Source of the DNA: Neorhodopirellula pilleata
Lineage (GTDB): Bacteria; Planctomycetota; Planctomycetia; Pirellulales; Pirellulaceae
Direction of reading: 5' to 3'
Length of the DNA: 64,000 bases
Assembly (NCBI RefSeq): GCF_007859915.1
Contig: NZ_SJPM01000011.1
Coordinates: 62,001-126,000, forward strand
Below, in pieces: positions 29,001 to 37,600 of this stretch (the stretch's first letter is position 1; every line of letters begins with the position of its first letter). Made by a program: the position numbers and the translations under genes. A model generated the notes under the pieces. It was given only the letters and a program-made list of their open reading frames with translations. It was not told the DNA's origin and did not search any database.

Positions 29001-31317
29001 GGCGATGCGGATAGCGGAGGAACAGTTGAACCTTCGGACGCGCGCGATCGACGCGGCCAGCAATGGATTTATCATTGTCGATGCCCGGGCTGATGACATG
29101 CCGATCGTGTACGCCAACAAAGGTTTCATGACATTAACCGGGTTCAATCCCGAAGAGATCGTCGGCCGGAACTGTCGCTTCCTTCAGGGGCCCATGACGG
29201 ATCCTGCTGACGTTCAAACGATTCGCGATGCGATAAGAGACCAGGCCCATTGCCGGGTCACTTTGCTGAATTACCGGCGTGATGGGTCGACGTTTTATAA
29301 TGACCTGATCATCACTCCGATACGCAATAGCCAGAACGTCGTCACCCACTTCGTCGGTGTCCAGAATGATGCCACGGCGATCGTCGAAGCACGTCGTACG
29401 CTCGAAGCAAGCGAGGTGGAGTACCGTAGCACGTTCGAGAATGCGGCAATCGGTATCGGCCACATCGGGATCGACGGCCGGTGGTTGCGTGTGAACGAGA
29501 AACTCTGCTCCATCGTCGGCTACACCTCCGAAGAACTCACGGCCAAGTCGTTTCAAGAAATCACTCACCCGAATGATTTGGACAAGGATCTCGTTCTGTT
29601 TGCGCGGATGAAACGAGGAGAAATTCCTGGCTATTCAATGGAGAAACGTTACATCCACCGTGACGGACACATCGTCTGGATCAATCTAACGACTTCCTTG
29701 CGTCGCAACGCGCACGGCGATCCAGAGTGTTGCATTTCACTCGTCGAAGACATCACCACAAGAAAAGAAACCGAGCAAAGACTGTCGGCGTCGCGTGCGA
29801 TCATCACCGAGGTGATCCAACGCAGCGACGATCCGTTCATGAGTTTTGACGAGCAAGGCGTGATTCAGGTCGCCAATCGAGCCGCCGGCGAATTGACCGC
29901 TTTGGAGGATGCGCTGATCGGGCGACCTTACCAAGAGTTATTCGAGAACGAAGCGGTCTCGCCGTTGGTTACCGCATTGGACCGAGTGCGCCGCTCGCAA
30001 CGTGGTGAGACGACCGAGTTTTTTTCTCAATTCCTCAATCGTTGGTACGATTGCCGCGTGTTTCCCGTCGAGGGTGGTGCGGCCGTTTATATGACCGATG
30101 TGACCGGACGAAAGGAAACCGAATCGTATCTGCAACGTGCTCGCGTGGCGGCGGAAGATGCAAGTCAAGCCAAGAGCAAATTTCTGACCAACATGAGTCA
30201 CGAGATACGCTCGCCCATGTCGGCAATCTTAGGATTCTCCGATATCGCACTGCGAGATCTCCGTGAGGGCAAGCCGGTCGATCCGTCTAATCTGGAAACC
30301 GTCATCCGAAACGGTCGATTTCTGTTGCGCATCATCAACGATATTCTCGATCTATCCAAGGTTGAAGCAGGCAAGTTGGAAGTTCGCAAGACTCGCTTTA
30401 AGCTGTTGCCGATGCTGACGGATATTAATGAACTGATGCGACATCGCAGCAAACAATCCGGTGTTCCGCTTTCATTCGAGTTCGCATCGCCGGTACCTGA
30501 AAGGCTCTCGAGCGACCGATCTCGCGTGGAACAGATTCTTGTCAACCTGATTGGCAACGCATTGAAGTTCGCACCCGGAGGTGACGTCCGGGTAGTTGTC
30601 GATGTCGACCCAAAGGATCCGCCGCAGATCCGTTTTCGAATCATGGACACCGGAATCGGTATCTCTGAAGAAAACCTATCGCGTCTGTTTCAAACATTCA
30701 GTCAGGTCCATGACCAAAAGATAGTCGGTGTCGAAGGAACGGGACTCGGCCTCGTGATCAGCAAACGGCTTGCCAAGTTGTTGGGTGGTGACATCACCGT
30801 TGAAAGTAACGAAGGGGAAGGCAGTTGTTTCACATTGTTGTTGCCGATTGACAAATCGGCTCATCGTATCGAAGCAAGTCCCGAGCTACTGATTCCGGGA
30901 ACGACGAAGTCAGCCGAATTGGTCAATGTTTCAGGACGCATTTTGATCGCCGATGACGCCCGCGACGTTCGATTGGTAACCAGCCGTTTCCTTTCGCGTG
31001 CCGGAGCCGAAGTGGTAGAAGTCGTCAACGGTGCTGAAGCGGTGCGAGCGGTCCGCGACGCCGAAAGAGAAGGAAGGCCGTTCGATCTCGTGCTGATGGA
31101 CATGCAGATGCCCGAACTCGACGGCCGCGAAGCGACTCAGCGTCTTCGTGATGAAGGCTATCTATTGCCGGTCATCGCCTTGACGGCTGGAGCTACGTCA
31201 GACGAAGTACAGGAAGCACTCAGTGCGGGATGCACCGAGTTCGTGTCCAAGCCCGTCGATGCGGTCGACTTGGTAAGCCGAGTCGCGAAGCTCATCCGAG
31301 GTGATCGAGAAACTTAG
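26044..31317 (+). CDS. CheB-CheR-PAS/LOV-histidine kinase-receiver hybrid
   Basis: A 1757-residue signalling protein. Order: CheB methylesterase (residues ~22-215, triad candidates Ser31 in GASAGG, His58, Asp154), CheR methyltransferase (~225-495, GCATGKEAYSVAM), a Glu/Asn-rich coiled coil (~690-770, repeats of SNEELQSTNEEL), then about five PAS-type domains. The third (~1005-1120) has the LOV motif GRNCRFLQG with Cys1044 and NYRRDGSTFYNDLIITP, which predicts FMN binding and blue-light sensing. Then HisKA (NMSHEIRSPM, His1386), HATPase (NALKFAPGG, DTGIGIS, GTGLGL) and a receiver with Asp1686 (DLVLMDMQMP). CheB-CheR-PAS fusions are known; no other chemotaxis genes are in the window. Starts at an ATG. 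Confidence 0.94.
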   Translation: MEETLEPTSEDPLPVESLPIQATPIIGVGASAGGLAALETLFEQLPSRTGAAFVVIQHLSPDYQSHMAELLGRRTSMATLQMNEAVVPQPNTVYLLPPGKHVEHVDGVLQLSEREDEGELNLPIDKFLQSLSYRVNDPSERRIAAVILSGTGSDGSAGIVNVNRVGGLVLCQDEDSAQFNGMPLNAMKTEAVHVVASVPEIAEALSLFIGGSSIDEVIAHSSPSIERNELDSLYARLESSCGVDFGQYKSGTFTRRLARRMMLSKIDQLDHYMELLDRDPTEQSRLADDLMIGVTRFFRDPDAYARLRKRCIRPIVQSKSDGDELRIWVAGCATGKEAYSVAMLVHDEIRQVGNDIELKIFATDVHPEAIRYAQRGVYPNESLTEIPKEFRERYLHHHPEGFEINKSVRGAIVFARHDVLRDAPFTNLDLITCRNLLIYLVEEAQSKVLGAFAHALRKRGVMWLGPSETPGSAASNFSVLDKHWRLFQKESESRLPLDLKLRKRPPTNATMSIRPRSSRTPSPALIGSYDVLLERYAPTGVLVDASLRPLQVFGDISAYTVGMRGRLAGTIEDILVERLRLPLTIAMQRMKLNQRATESETATVSDQLIEIRVSLIPHRDLSETHYFISFHDQSGQSPSAFVSRSSMASSGGDVGTAPMGSSPDGELIYESVNDLAGDNAMLLERVRMLELELDFTRENLQATIEEVETTNEELQSSNEELTSSNEELQSTNEELHSVNEELHTTNTESNRRLTLLTELTTDLENVMRESDIGIILVNDQLRIRWITPAAAEMLLTRADATEGRALTDYAMAFEEVQLVDMVRQANAENRTIEVETADRRNDPILLRVTPYRDGSGTVLTMTNLRGVKDTAARLRKMTSIIEDSTDAIIGVELNGRITSWNRGATRLFGNDLDVERNVELQDMIPADVCEPCYDLIRELVRKGEVAAKEVSLKINSRKLNVLIRVTPVLDDRDRVAAAAITLYDITAMRIAEEQLNLRTRAIDAASNGFIIVDARADDMPIVYANKGFMTLTGFNPEEIVGRNCRFLQGPMTDPADVQTIRDAIRDQAHCRVTLLNYRRDGSTFYNDLIITPIRNSQNVVTHFVGVQNDATAIVEARRTLEASEVEYRSTFENAAIGIGHIGIDGRWLRVNEKLCSIVGYTSEELTAKSFQEITHPNDLDKDLVLFARMKRGEIPGYSMEKRYIHRDGHIVWINLTTSLRRNAHGDPECCISLVEDITTRKETEQRLSASRAIITEVIQRSDDPFMSFDEQGVIQVANRAAGELTALEDALIGRPYQELFENEAVSPLVTALDRVRRSQRGETTEFFSQFLNRWYDCRVFPVEGGAAVYMTDVTGRKETESYLQRARVAAEDASQAKSKFLTNMSHEIRSPMSAILGFSDIALRDLREGKPVDPSNLETVIRNGRFLLRIINDILDLSKVEAGKLEVRKTRFKLLPMLTDINELMRHRSKQSGVPLSFEFASPVPERLSSDRSRVEQILVNLIGNALKFAPGGDVRVVVDVDPKDPPQIRFRIMDTGIGISEENLSRLFQTFSQVHDQKIVGVEGTGLGLVISKRLAKLLGGDITVESNEGEGSCFTLLLPIDKSAHRIEASPELLIPGTTKSAELVNVSGRILIADDARDVRLVTSRFLSRAGAEVVEVVNGAEAVRAVRDAEREGRPFDLVLMDMQMPELDGREATQRLRDEGYLLPVIALTAGATSDEVQEALSAGCTEFVSKPVDAVDLVSRVAKLIRGDRET

Positions 31318-31450
31318 CCATCCCAACTCTTCTTAAAACGCAAGCACAGTGTTAACGCAATCCAAATCCTGAATTGCTACACTTGTCAGCGGCTTGGTCA
31401 ACCCGTCAGCGCGGGTGGTGGCCCACCTTACTCACACATGAAGCGATGGC

Positions 31451-32311
31451 ATGGATGACGCCGGAGCGTTGCCGATCCGTACGTTGTTGGTCAGTGACGT
31501 GCACTTGGGGTGTAAACATTCCCAGTCTAAGCAGTTTCTTCATTTTCTTAGACGTTTTGAGCCCGAGTCGCTTTATATCGTGGGCGATTTTATCGATACG
31601 TGGAAGATCAATTCCGGGTGGCATTGGTCATCCGAATGCGATGAGGTTATCGAGCGTCTGGTCTTCTTGAATCAACAGGGCACGAAAATTTTCTATGTGC
31701 CCGGGAACCACGATTCCTTCCTGCGGACACCCGGTTTCGATGCACTCATGCCGGCGATTTTTTCTCAATTTGAAGTCGCTAACGAGTTTATATTCGAGAC
31801 CGCTAGTGGCTGGAAATTGCTTGTAACGCACGGTGATCTGTTTGATGTTTTTGAAACGAAAGCCCAATGGCTTTCGAAAGGCTCGTCAATTTTCTATGAC
31901 TCGGCGCTCAGCCTCAATCGTTGGATGCACCATTGGTTTCTGCATCCAAATGAGAACCCATACGGTGTCTGTGCGATATTGAAGGGACGCGTCAAGCGAG
32001 CGGTTCAGTTTATCAGTCGTTACGAACGCAGCATCCTCCAGCACGCGCGTTGGCGTGAATGTCACGGCATTGTTTGCGGACACATTCACACGCCTGCGAT
32101 TCCCCAAACGCCGCCGGCGGACAGTGATAGCCTCGTTTATTTGAACACGGGCGACTGGGTCGAAAATTGTACCGGATTGGTCGAGCATCATGATGGTCTC
32201 ATTCAGTTGATGTCTCTTTATGGAGATCATCAATCGATCGAACTGCCGCTTCGCTCCGGTGATGGTTCGGAATCGGTCGACGAAGCTCAAGTTCTCGCCA
32301 ACGTGGCATGA
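31451..32311 (+). CDS. plcP: Metallophosphoesterase, PlcP-like phospholipase C (LpxH-related)
   Basis: A 286-residue calcineurin-like phosphoesterase of the COG2908 group. Metal-binding motifs: SDVHLG (Asp16, His18), GDFID (Asp46), GNHD (86-88), THGD (His127) and GHIHTP (211-213). The C-terminal LNTGDWVENCTGLVEHHDG resembles the rhizobial PlcP type that removes the head group from phospholipids during phosphate starvation. The alternative is UDP-2,3-diacylglucosamine hydrolase (LpxH) or another lipid phosphatase. Context decides in favour of PlcP: btaA follows after 33 bp and btaB overlaps that. The diacylglycerol it would make is the substrate of BtaA. Confidence 0.75.
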   Translation: MDDAGALPIRTLLVSDVHLGCKHSQSKQFLHFLRRFEPESLYIVGDFIDTWKINSGWHWSSECDEVIERLVFLNQQGTKIFYVPGNHDSFLRTPGFDALMPAIFSQFEVANEFIFETASGWKLLVTHGDLFDVFETKAQWLSKGSSIFYDSALSLNRWMHHWFLHPNENPYGVCAILKGRVKRAVQFISRYERSILQHARWRECHGIVCGHIHTPAIPQTPPADSDSLVYLNTGDWVENCTGLVEHHDGLIQLMSLYGDHQSIELPLRSGDGSESVDEAQVLANVA

Positions 32312-32344
32312 ACACACATCCTTGTTTTTTGTGAAAGACTTTCG

Positions 32345-33643
32345 ATGGTCAAACGATGGATCGGACAAAAATGCTTTTCGTTCATTCACCTTAAGAATCT
32401 GGTCTACAACACCTGTTGGGAAGATCCCCGTCTGGATCGACAGGCGTTGGAGTTGAGCCCCGACGATAACGTGCTGGTCATCACATCGGCGGGATGCAAC
32501 GCATTGGACTATGCCTTGCAATCACCCGCTAACGTGTTCGCTGTCGACATGAATCCGTTGCAAAACGCATTGCTCGAACTGAAACTCGCCTGCATCCGTT
32601 CGCTGTCCCACGAGGACTTCTTTTCCGTTTTCGGTCGTGGCGTGCATCCGAATTGGGATGAGATCTACCATGACTTGGTGCGGTGCGAACTTCGTCCCGA
32701 GGATCAAGCGATTTGGGATCGACGGCTCGACTTTTTCAATGGAACGAGTCGCCGGAAAAGTTTCTATTTTCGAGGAACGTCTGGTCTATTTGCTTGGATG
32801 ATCAATGGGTATCTCAAGCGTCCGAGTCAACTACGTCGAGCTGTTGATGCCATCCTCGATGCCGAAACCGTGGAGGAACAAGCAAGGATCTATGACCAAG
32901 AGAACGTCGATGCTTTGTTGTGGCGAAAGCCGATCCGATGGGCGCTGCAGCGTGACGCGACACTAGCGATGCTGGGCGTTCCGCAGAGCCAACGCAAGCA
33001 GATCGATTCGTCCTACCCCGGCGGCATTGGCGAGTTCATTCGCATGAGGATCGAAACCGTTTTCAAGCGTCTGCCGCTCAAGGACAATTACTTCTGGCGA
33101 GTTTATTTGACGGGACAGTACACCCCCGAGTGTTGTCCGGAATACCTGAAGGAAAGCAACTTCGACAAGCTCAAGGGTGGGTTGGCGGAACGGGTCAGCA
33201 CCCACACCGATACCGTCGAAGGTTTTCTCAATCGAAACCGTCAACCAATTTCGCGTTTCGTGTTGCTCGATCACATGGATTGGTTGTGGGACAATCACCC
33301 CGCCAAACTAACCTCTGAATGGCAGTCGATCATCAACAACGCCGCACCGCAATCAAGAGTATTGTGGCGTAGCGCGGCGCTAAGTGTGGGTTTCGTTGAC
33401 CCGTTGGTGGTTGATCGAAATGGAACGCAGGTGTCTGTCGGCGAGTTGTTGAGATATCATCCCGAGTTCGCGTTGGAATTGCATTCTCGCGACCGAGTCC
33501 ACACCTATGGAAGTTTTTACATTGCCGACCTTCGAGGCTCCGCAACCGCGAATGGAATCACACAGCAAGCGGCGTCGGCGAACGCGGTGAAGAATTTGAG
33601 TTCGTCGGATGCTGGCGAATTGATCGGGGGCTCGGCAGCATGA
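32345..33643 (+). CDS. btaA: S-adenosylmethionine:diacylglycerol 3-amino-3-carboxypropyltransferase
   Basis: A 432-residue DUF3419 protein. BtaA moves the 3-amino-3-carboxypropyl group of SAM onto diacylglycerol, giving diacylglycerylhomoserine. Typical stretches are NLVYNTCWEDPRLDRQAL, the SAM-binding VLVITSAGCNALDYAL followed by VFAVDMNPLQNALLELKL, GTSGLFAWMINGYL, and the C-terminal RFVLLDHMDWL. Length matches bacterial BtaA. The stop overlaps the btaB start by 4 bp (ATGA), strong evidence for joint expression. It acts at the inner membrane. Confidence 0.93.
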   Translation: MVKRWIGQKCFSFIHLKNLVYNTCWEDPRLDRQALELSPDDNVLVITSAGCNALDYALQSPANVFAVDMNPLQNALLELKLACIRSLSHEDFFSVFGRGVHPNWDEIYHDLVRCELRPEDQAIWDRRLDFFNGTSRRKSFYFRGTSGLFAWMINGYLKRPSQLRRAVDAILDAETVEEQARIYDQENVDALLWRKPIRWALQRDATLAMLGVPQSQRKQIDSSYPGGIGEFIRMRIETVFKRLPLKDNYFWRVYLTGQYTPECCPEYLKESNFDKLKGGLAERVSTHTDTVEGFLNRNRQPISRFVLLDHMDWLWDNHPAKLTSEWQSIINNAAPQSRVLWRSAALSVGFVDPLVVDRNGTQVSVGELLRYHPEFALELHSRDRVHTYGSFYIADLRGSATANGITQQAASANAVKNLSSSDAGELIGGSAA

Positions 33644-34419
33644 GTGCCGCAGCTAAGGCGAGTTCGCGGTGGAGTGACCTGAAGATCCTATGGCATCTCA
33701 CGATGTCTCCGGTTCGTGGTAACACACACGCCCAGCGACTCGAAAGTTTTTACTCGGGTCAGGCCGAAAACTACGACGCGTTTCGTGCTCGCATGCTTCA
33801 CGGCCGGCGAGAGCTGATCGCGTCCATTGATTTCCCACCTGGTGGCGTTTGGGTTGATTTGGGTGCGGGGACCGGCGAGAACGTCTTGGCAGCGGGCGAG
33901 CGGGCCGGCCAGCTTTCAGAGATCCATCTCGTTGATTTGTCGCCATCGTTGCTGGCCGTTGCCCCCCGGAATGCCGCCCGCGCCGGCGTGGATTGCGTCC
34001 ACACTCATTTGGCCGATGCGACGCGGTTTGAACGTGAGCCAGAGTCGGTCGATGTCGTGACCTGCTCCTACTCGTTAACCATGATTCCTGATTGGTTCGA
34101 GGCCTTGGCCGCCGCCGAGCGGATGCTTCGCCCCGGCGGAACGATCGCTGTCGTTGACTTTTACGTGTCACGGAAGTACGCGACCGAAGGTATGAAGCAA
34201 CATGGTTGGTTGCGCCGCGCGTTCTGGACGCATTGGTTCGCAGCTGACAACGTTCACTTGACCGGCGATCACATCGCGATGCTGCATCGTCGATTTGAAG
34301 TTCAACGTTTCGAAGAACGATTCGGGAAGATTCCGTATCTTCCGTTGGTCCGAGCCCCCTACTATCAATTTGTGGGCACTAAGCCAGGAGGAAGCTCGCT
34401 CGCCGGCGTGTTGATTTAG
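33640..34419 (+). CDS. btaB: Diacylglycerylhomoserine N-methyltransferase
   Basis: A 259-residue class I SAM methyltransferase. Motif I is WVDLGAGTGEN (residues 71-81), with HLVDLSPSLL and LRPGGTIAVVDFYVS following. The BtaB-type tail is FWTHWFAADNVHLTGDHIAML and PYLPLVRAPYYQFVGTK. BtaB adds three methyl groups to diacylglycerylhomoserine, giving the phosphorus-free betaine lipid DGTS. It is the last gene of plcP-btaA-btaB and is followed by a repeat element. Confidence 0.92.
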   Translation: MSAAAKASSRWSDLKILWHLTMSPVRGNTHAQRLESFYSGQAENYDAFRARMLHGRRELIASIDFPPGGVWVDLGAGTGENVLAAGERAGQLSEIHLVDLSPSLLAVAPRNAARAGVDCVHTHLADATRFEREPESVDVVTCSYSLTMIPDWFEALAAAERMLRPGGTIAVVDFYVSRKYATEGMKQHGWLRRAFWTHWFAADNVHLTGDHIAMLHRRFEVQRFEERFGKIPYLPLVRAPYYQFVGTKPGGSSLAGVLI

Positions 34420-34441
34420 TGAGCCGACGCCGCTAGCGGGC

Positions 34442-34548
34442 TGTCGATTTAATCGTTTAACGGCAAGCCGCAGGCGACAGAGCTTGAGAACGCAGACGCC
34501 TGCGGCTTGCCGTTAAACGAAAACGCCCAATCGTGCACTAAATCAACA
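34442..34548. repeat. 107-bp composite repeat element, copy B (REP core)
   Basis: The reverse complement of the copy at 11208-11314, and also 107 bp long. Ends TGTCGATTTAATCG and CGTGCACTAAATCAACA; the core REP hairpin at 34453-34520 has perfectly matching 23-bp arms (TCGTTTAACGGCAAGCCGCA and on). It lies between the convergent ends of btaB and the AAA+ gene, so it may help end both transcripts. A GAGCCGACGCCGCTAGCGGG segment just left of it recurs in altered form near 62982. Confidence 0.87.
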
Positions 34549-34622
34549 GCCAGTTACGCGTCGGGCTTGTAGGTTGTGACGGGCTTGTCGGTTGCAGCTT
34601 GTGGGGGTTTTGTGCGGGTGAA

Positions 34623-37600
34623 CTACGGATTGGACTTTGGCGTTAGGGCCGAATCGACTTGTTGGTATGTTTGCATCATTTGGTCGAGTTGCTTGAGCAA
34701 CTTGTCGATGTCGCGGCCGTTGTCGAGTGATTCGTTGAGCAGCGGCCGCATCCACTCTTGCATTAAATGAAATTGGCCCTTGATCAGTTCGGCCATGATG
34801 CGTGGGACTTTGTGTTGGACGAGGATCTTTTGCTCCGGCGGTGTGATCGCCTGTTGTTTCGTTAAGTCTTCGATTCGATTGCCGGTCGCTTCCATTCGCT
34901 GGGCCATCGTTTCGCCCATCGCAAGTAGGGTTTGACGAAGCGCATCGACCCGTGCGTCCATCCGCTCTTCGGATGAATGGTCTTCCATCGCGATCGCTTT
35001 GGCGATGACTTGACGAATCGATTCCAAACCGTCACGCATCGACGCAAGCTGGCGCATGACTTGGCCGACCTGGTCTTCGCTGTCCATGCCCGCCATCCGA
35101 ACGTTCTCGACGAATGCGTATTTGATCGCGTCCCAACGTTGGGTTTCTTCGGCGGTCAAGTTCCCCATCAACTCTTTGAACTTCAACACGTTGGCTTCGT
35201 TGTCGGTCGTCAACGTTTGCGCGTCCTGTTCGTAATTGCTGACGATCAGTGTGTTGAGTTCGGCGTCGTTCATCACCGGGGCGACTCGCTCGGCGATGCG
35301 GTTCATATTGCGGTAACTTCCCTGCAGTTTGAACGGAGGCTCGGTGCGGTAGGCGTCCGCCTGCGCCGCACTGCGGATGTAGGCTCGGTTGACTCGCAAC
35401 ACGACATCCCGCACACGCAATAACTTCCGCATGACCTCGAACATATCGCGGACTTGGTCGAGTGGCAGGTTGCTTTCCAGTTCGATGCCTTCCATCGAAT
35501 CCCGCTGGGCGGCAACGATGATCCGCCTCGCATCTTGGGGTGGGCAGGTCGACAGCGGGGCGAGCGTCGGGTTGCTGGTTAAGCAGTTTTCAAGATAGCT
35601 CGTTTCAAACGCGTCGGCTTTGTCACCAATGATCTCGCCAAGGTTATAGACATCGGCGCGGTTGGAAAGCATGTCGGGGATTTGGAAACGATCACCGCTT
35701 TCGGTGTATGGATTGCCCGCCATGACGACGGCGACGCGTCGGCCACGTAAGTCGTAGGTTCGTGTTTGTCCGTTGCGAACGCCTTCGATCTTGCGAGTTG
35801 CATCGCACAACGAAATGAACTTTTGAAGCAATTCCGGGTGCGTGTGCTGAATGTCGTCGAGATACAACATCACGTTATCTCCCATCTCGAGAGCAAGATT
35901 GAGTCGTTCGATCTCCTCACGAGCGGCGGCGTTGGGCGCCTCGGCGGGATCGAGTGATGTCACACCATGCCCGATCGCCGGTCCGTTGATCTTCATGAAG
36001 ACCAAACCGAGACGATTGGCGATGTATTCCATCAGCGTCGTCTTCCCGTATCCAGGTGGCGAGATCAATAACAACAAGCCCATCCGGTCGGTCCGCTTAT
36101 CCTCGCCCGCCGTACCCATTTGTTTGGCGAGATTGTCGCCGATCATGGGTAGGTAAACCTCGTCGAGCAGTTGATTGCGGACGAAACTCGACAAAATCTT
36201 CGGTTTGAACTCATCCAGTCGCATGTCCTTGCGAGCCTTGGCCACCAATTCGGACTTGGCGACGTGCAACGCTTTGAACCGGGGCACGACCTCGGCCTGA
36301 TAATGCCGCAGTCGCTTCATGAATTCATGATAGTGAAGGGCGATCTTACCGCTTTCGATTCGATCATGACTGCCAGTCAATCCGGTGATCATCGTAGCAA
36401 CGGGAACGCTGACAACGGTGAGCCCTTGTTTGGGATCGGTGGCGGTGGATAATTCGTCGTCTTGGGTCGTGGCTGTGGTCTGGTTGGCCGAACGCAGGAT
36501 CAACCACGCGAGTTCATCGCGGTACCAGGTTGCCGGATCGATCTCAGCATCCTTGATGCCCGCCGCCCGCTTGGCGAGGAACGCATCGGCCCAATTGCGA
36601 GCCAACACAAAGGATCGCACCGGATCACCACTGTTGGATTTCATCCCCGCGATCAACCATTTGGCGCGGTCGGTTTGAGGGAGTGATTCTTCGAACTCGG
36701 TGAACAACTCGATTGCCCGGCCGCTGACGGTCACCTTGGTCGGTGCGACGACGAGTTCGGCGAACAGATAGTCGGCCATTCGATCCGGAGTCACGGTGGG
36801 ATCAAAAATTGATTGCCAGACGGCCCGGTCGGCATCCGCAAATTCAGACAAGCGTTGTCGAAATTGGATTGCGGGTTCGGCGTTGGGATACGCTCGAGCG
36901 AGCTTGGCGAATCCGGCGATCCAGTGATTCATCTCGGCCCGAGGTTTCGCGTCAAGTAGTTGCTTGTACCAGAACTGCCCCGCCATTCTCAGGGAAGGTT
37001 CGTACCGCAATAAGCCGAGCTTTGCATCGATCGAAACGAGCGATTGTAAAATTTGCGTGGTGTCGATGTCATGAACGCCCTTGGCGTAGCCTTCGTCGAA
37101 TCGTCCGCCCATTCGCGCGGCCACCCAGGCCGTGTCGATGGTCTTGTCGGACCCGGCAGCCTCATCGAAGAGCGACATGGCCAAGAACTCAGCCCGGTAG
37201 ACGGTTCTGTTTTCGCTGACCAGCGATTGGTCCCACAGTTCCCGCGAGTCTTCCAATCGCGGCTCGTGCATCGGTTCAAAAAACTGCGTCCCCGTCAGGT
37301 GCAAGCACAACTCGCCGCCCCGGAGCACCGTGGTGAGATCGAGCGGTTGCGTGTTGACCGCGAAACGACGCTCGCCCAACCGGATGATATCACCGCCGTC
37401 TTCGTAGAGGTCTTGGCGATCTTTCAAACCTCGCATCGCGTCTTCGCGGGTGACCTTCAAGCGGCCCTGCAGGTCACCGACGCGGACGGCATCGCCGAGT
37501 TCATCGAGTTCCTTGATCAGGTCGCGCACCTTGGCGACCATCAAGTCACCGGCGAAATAAGCGGCAATCGCGTCGGTCGAATCCATCGCCGAGACGCGTG

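Noticed and set aside
31381..31410. Possible PHO box upstream of plcP (three GTCA motifs)
   Set aside because: GTCA occurs at 31385, 31397 and 31405, so spacing is 12 and 8 bp instead of the 11-bp period of a PHO box; too weak to call.
31451..32311. Calling the phosphoesterase lpxH
   Set aside because: The motifs alone allow it, but immediate linkage to btaA and btaB and the GDWVENCTGLVEH tail favour a PlcP-like lipase; kept as the alternative.
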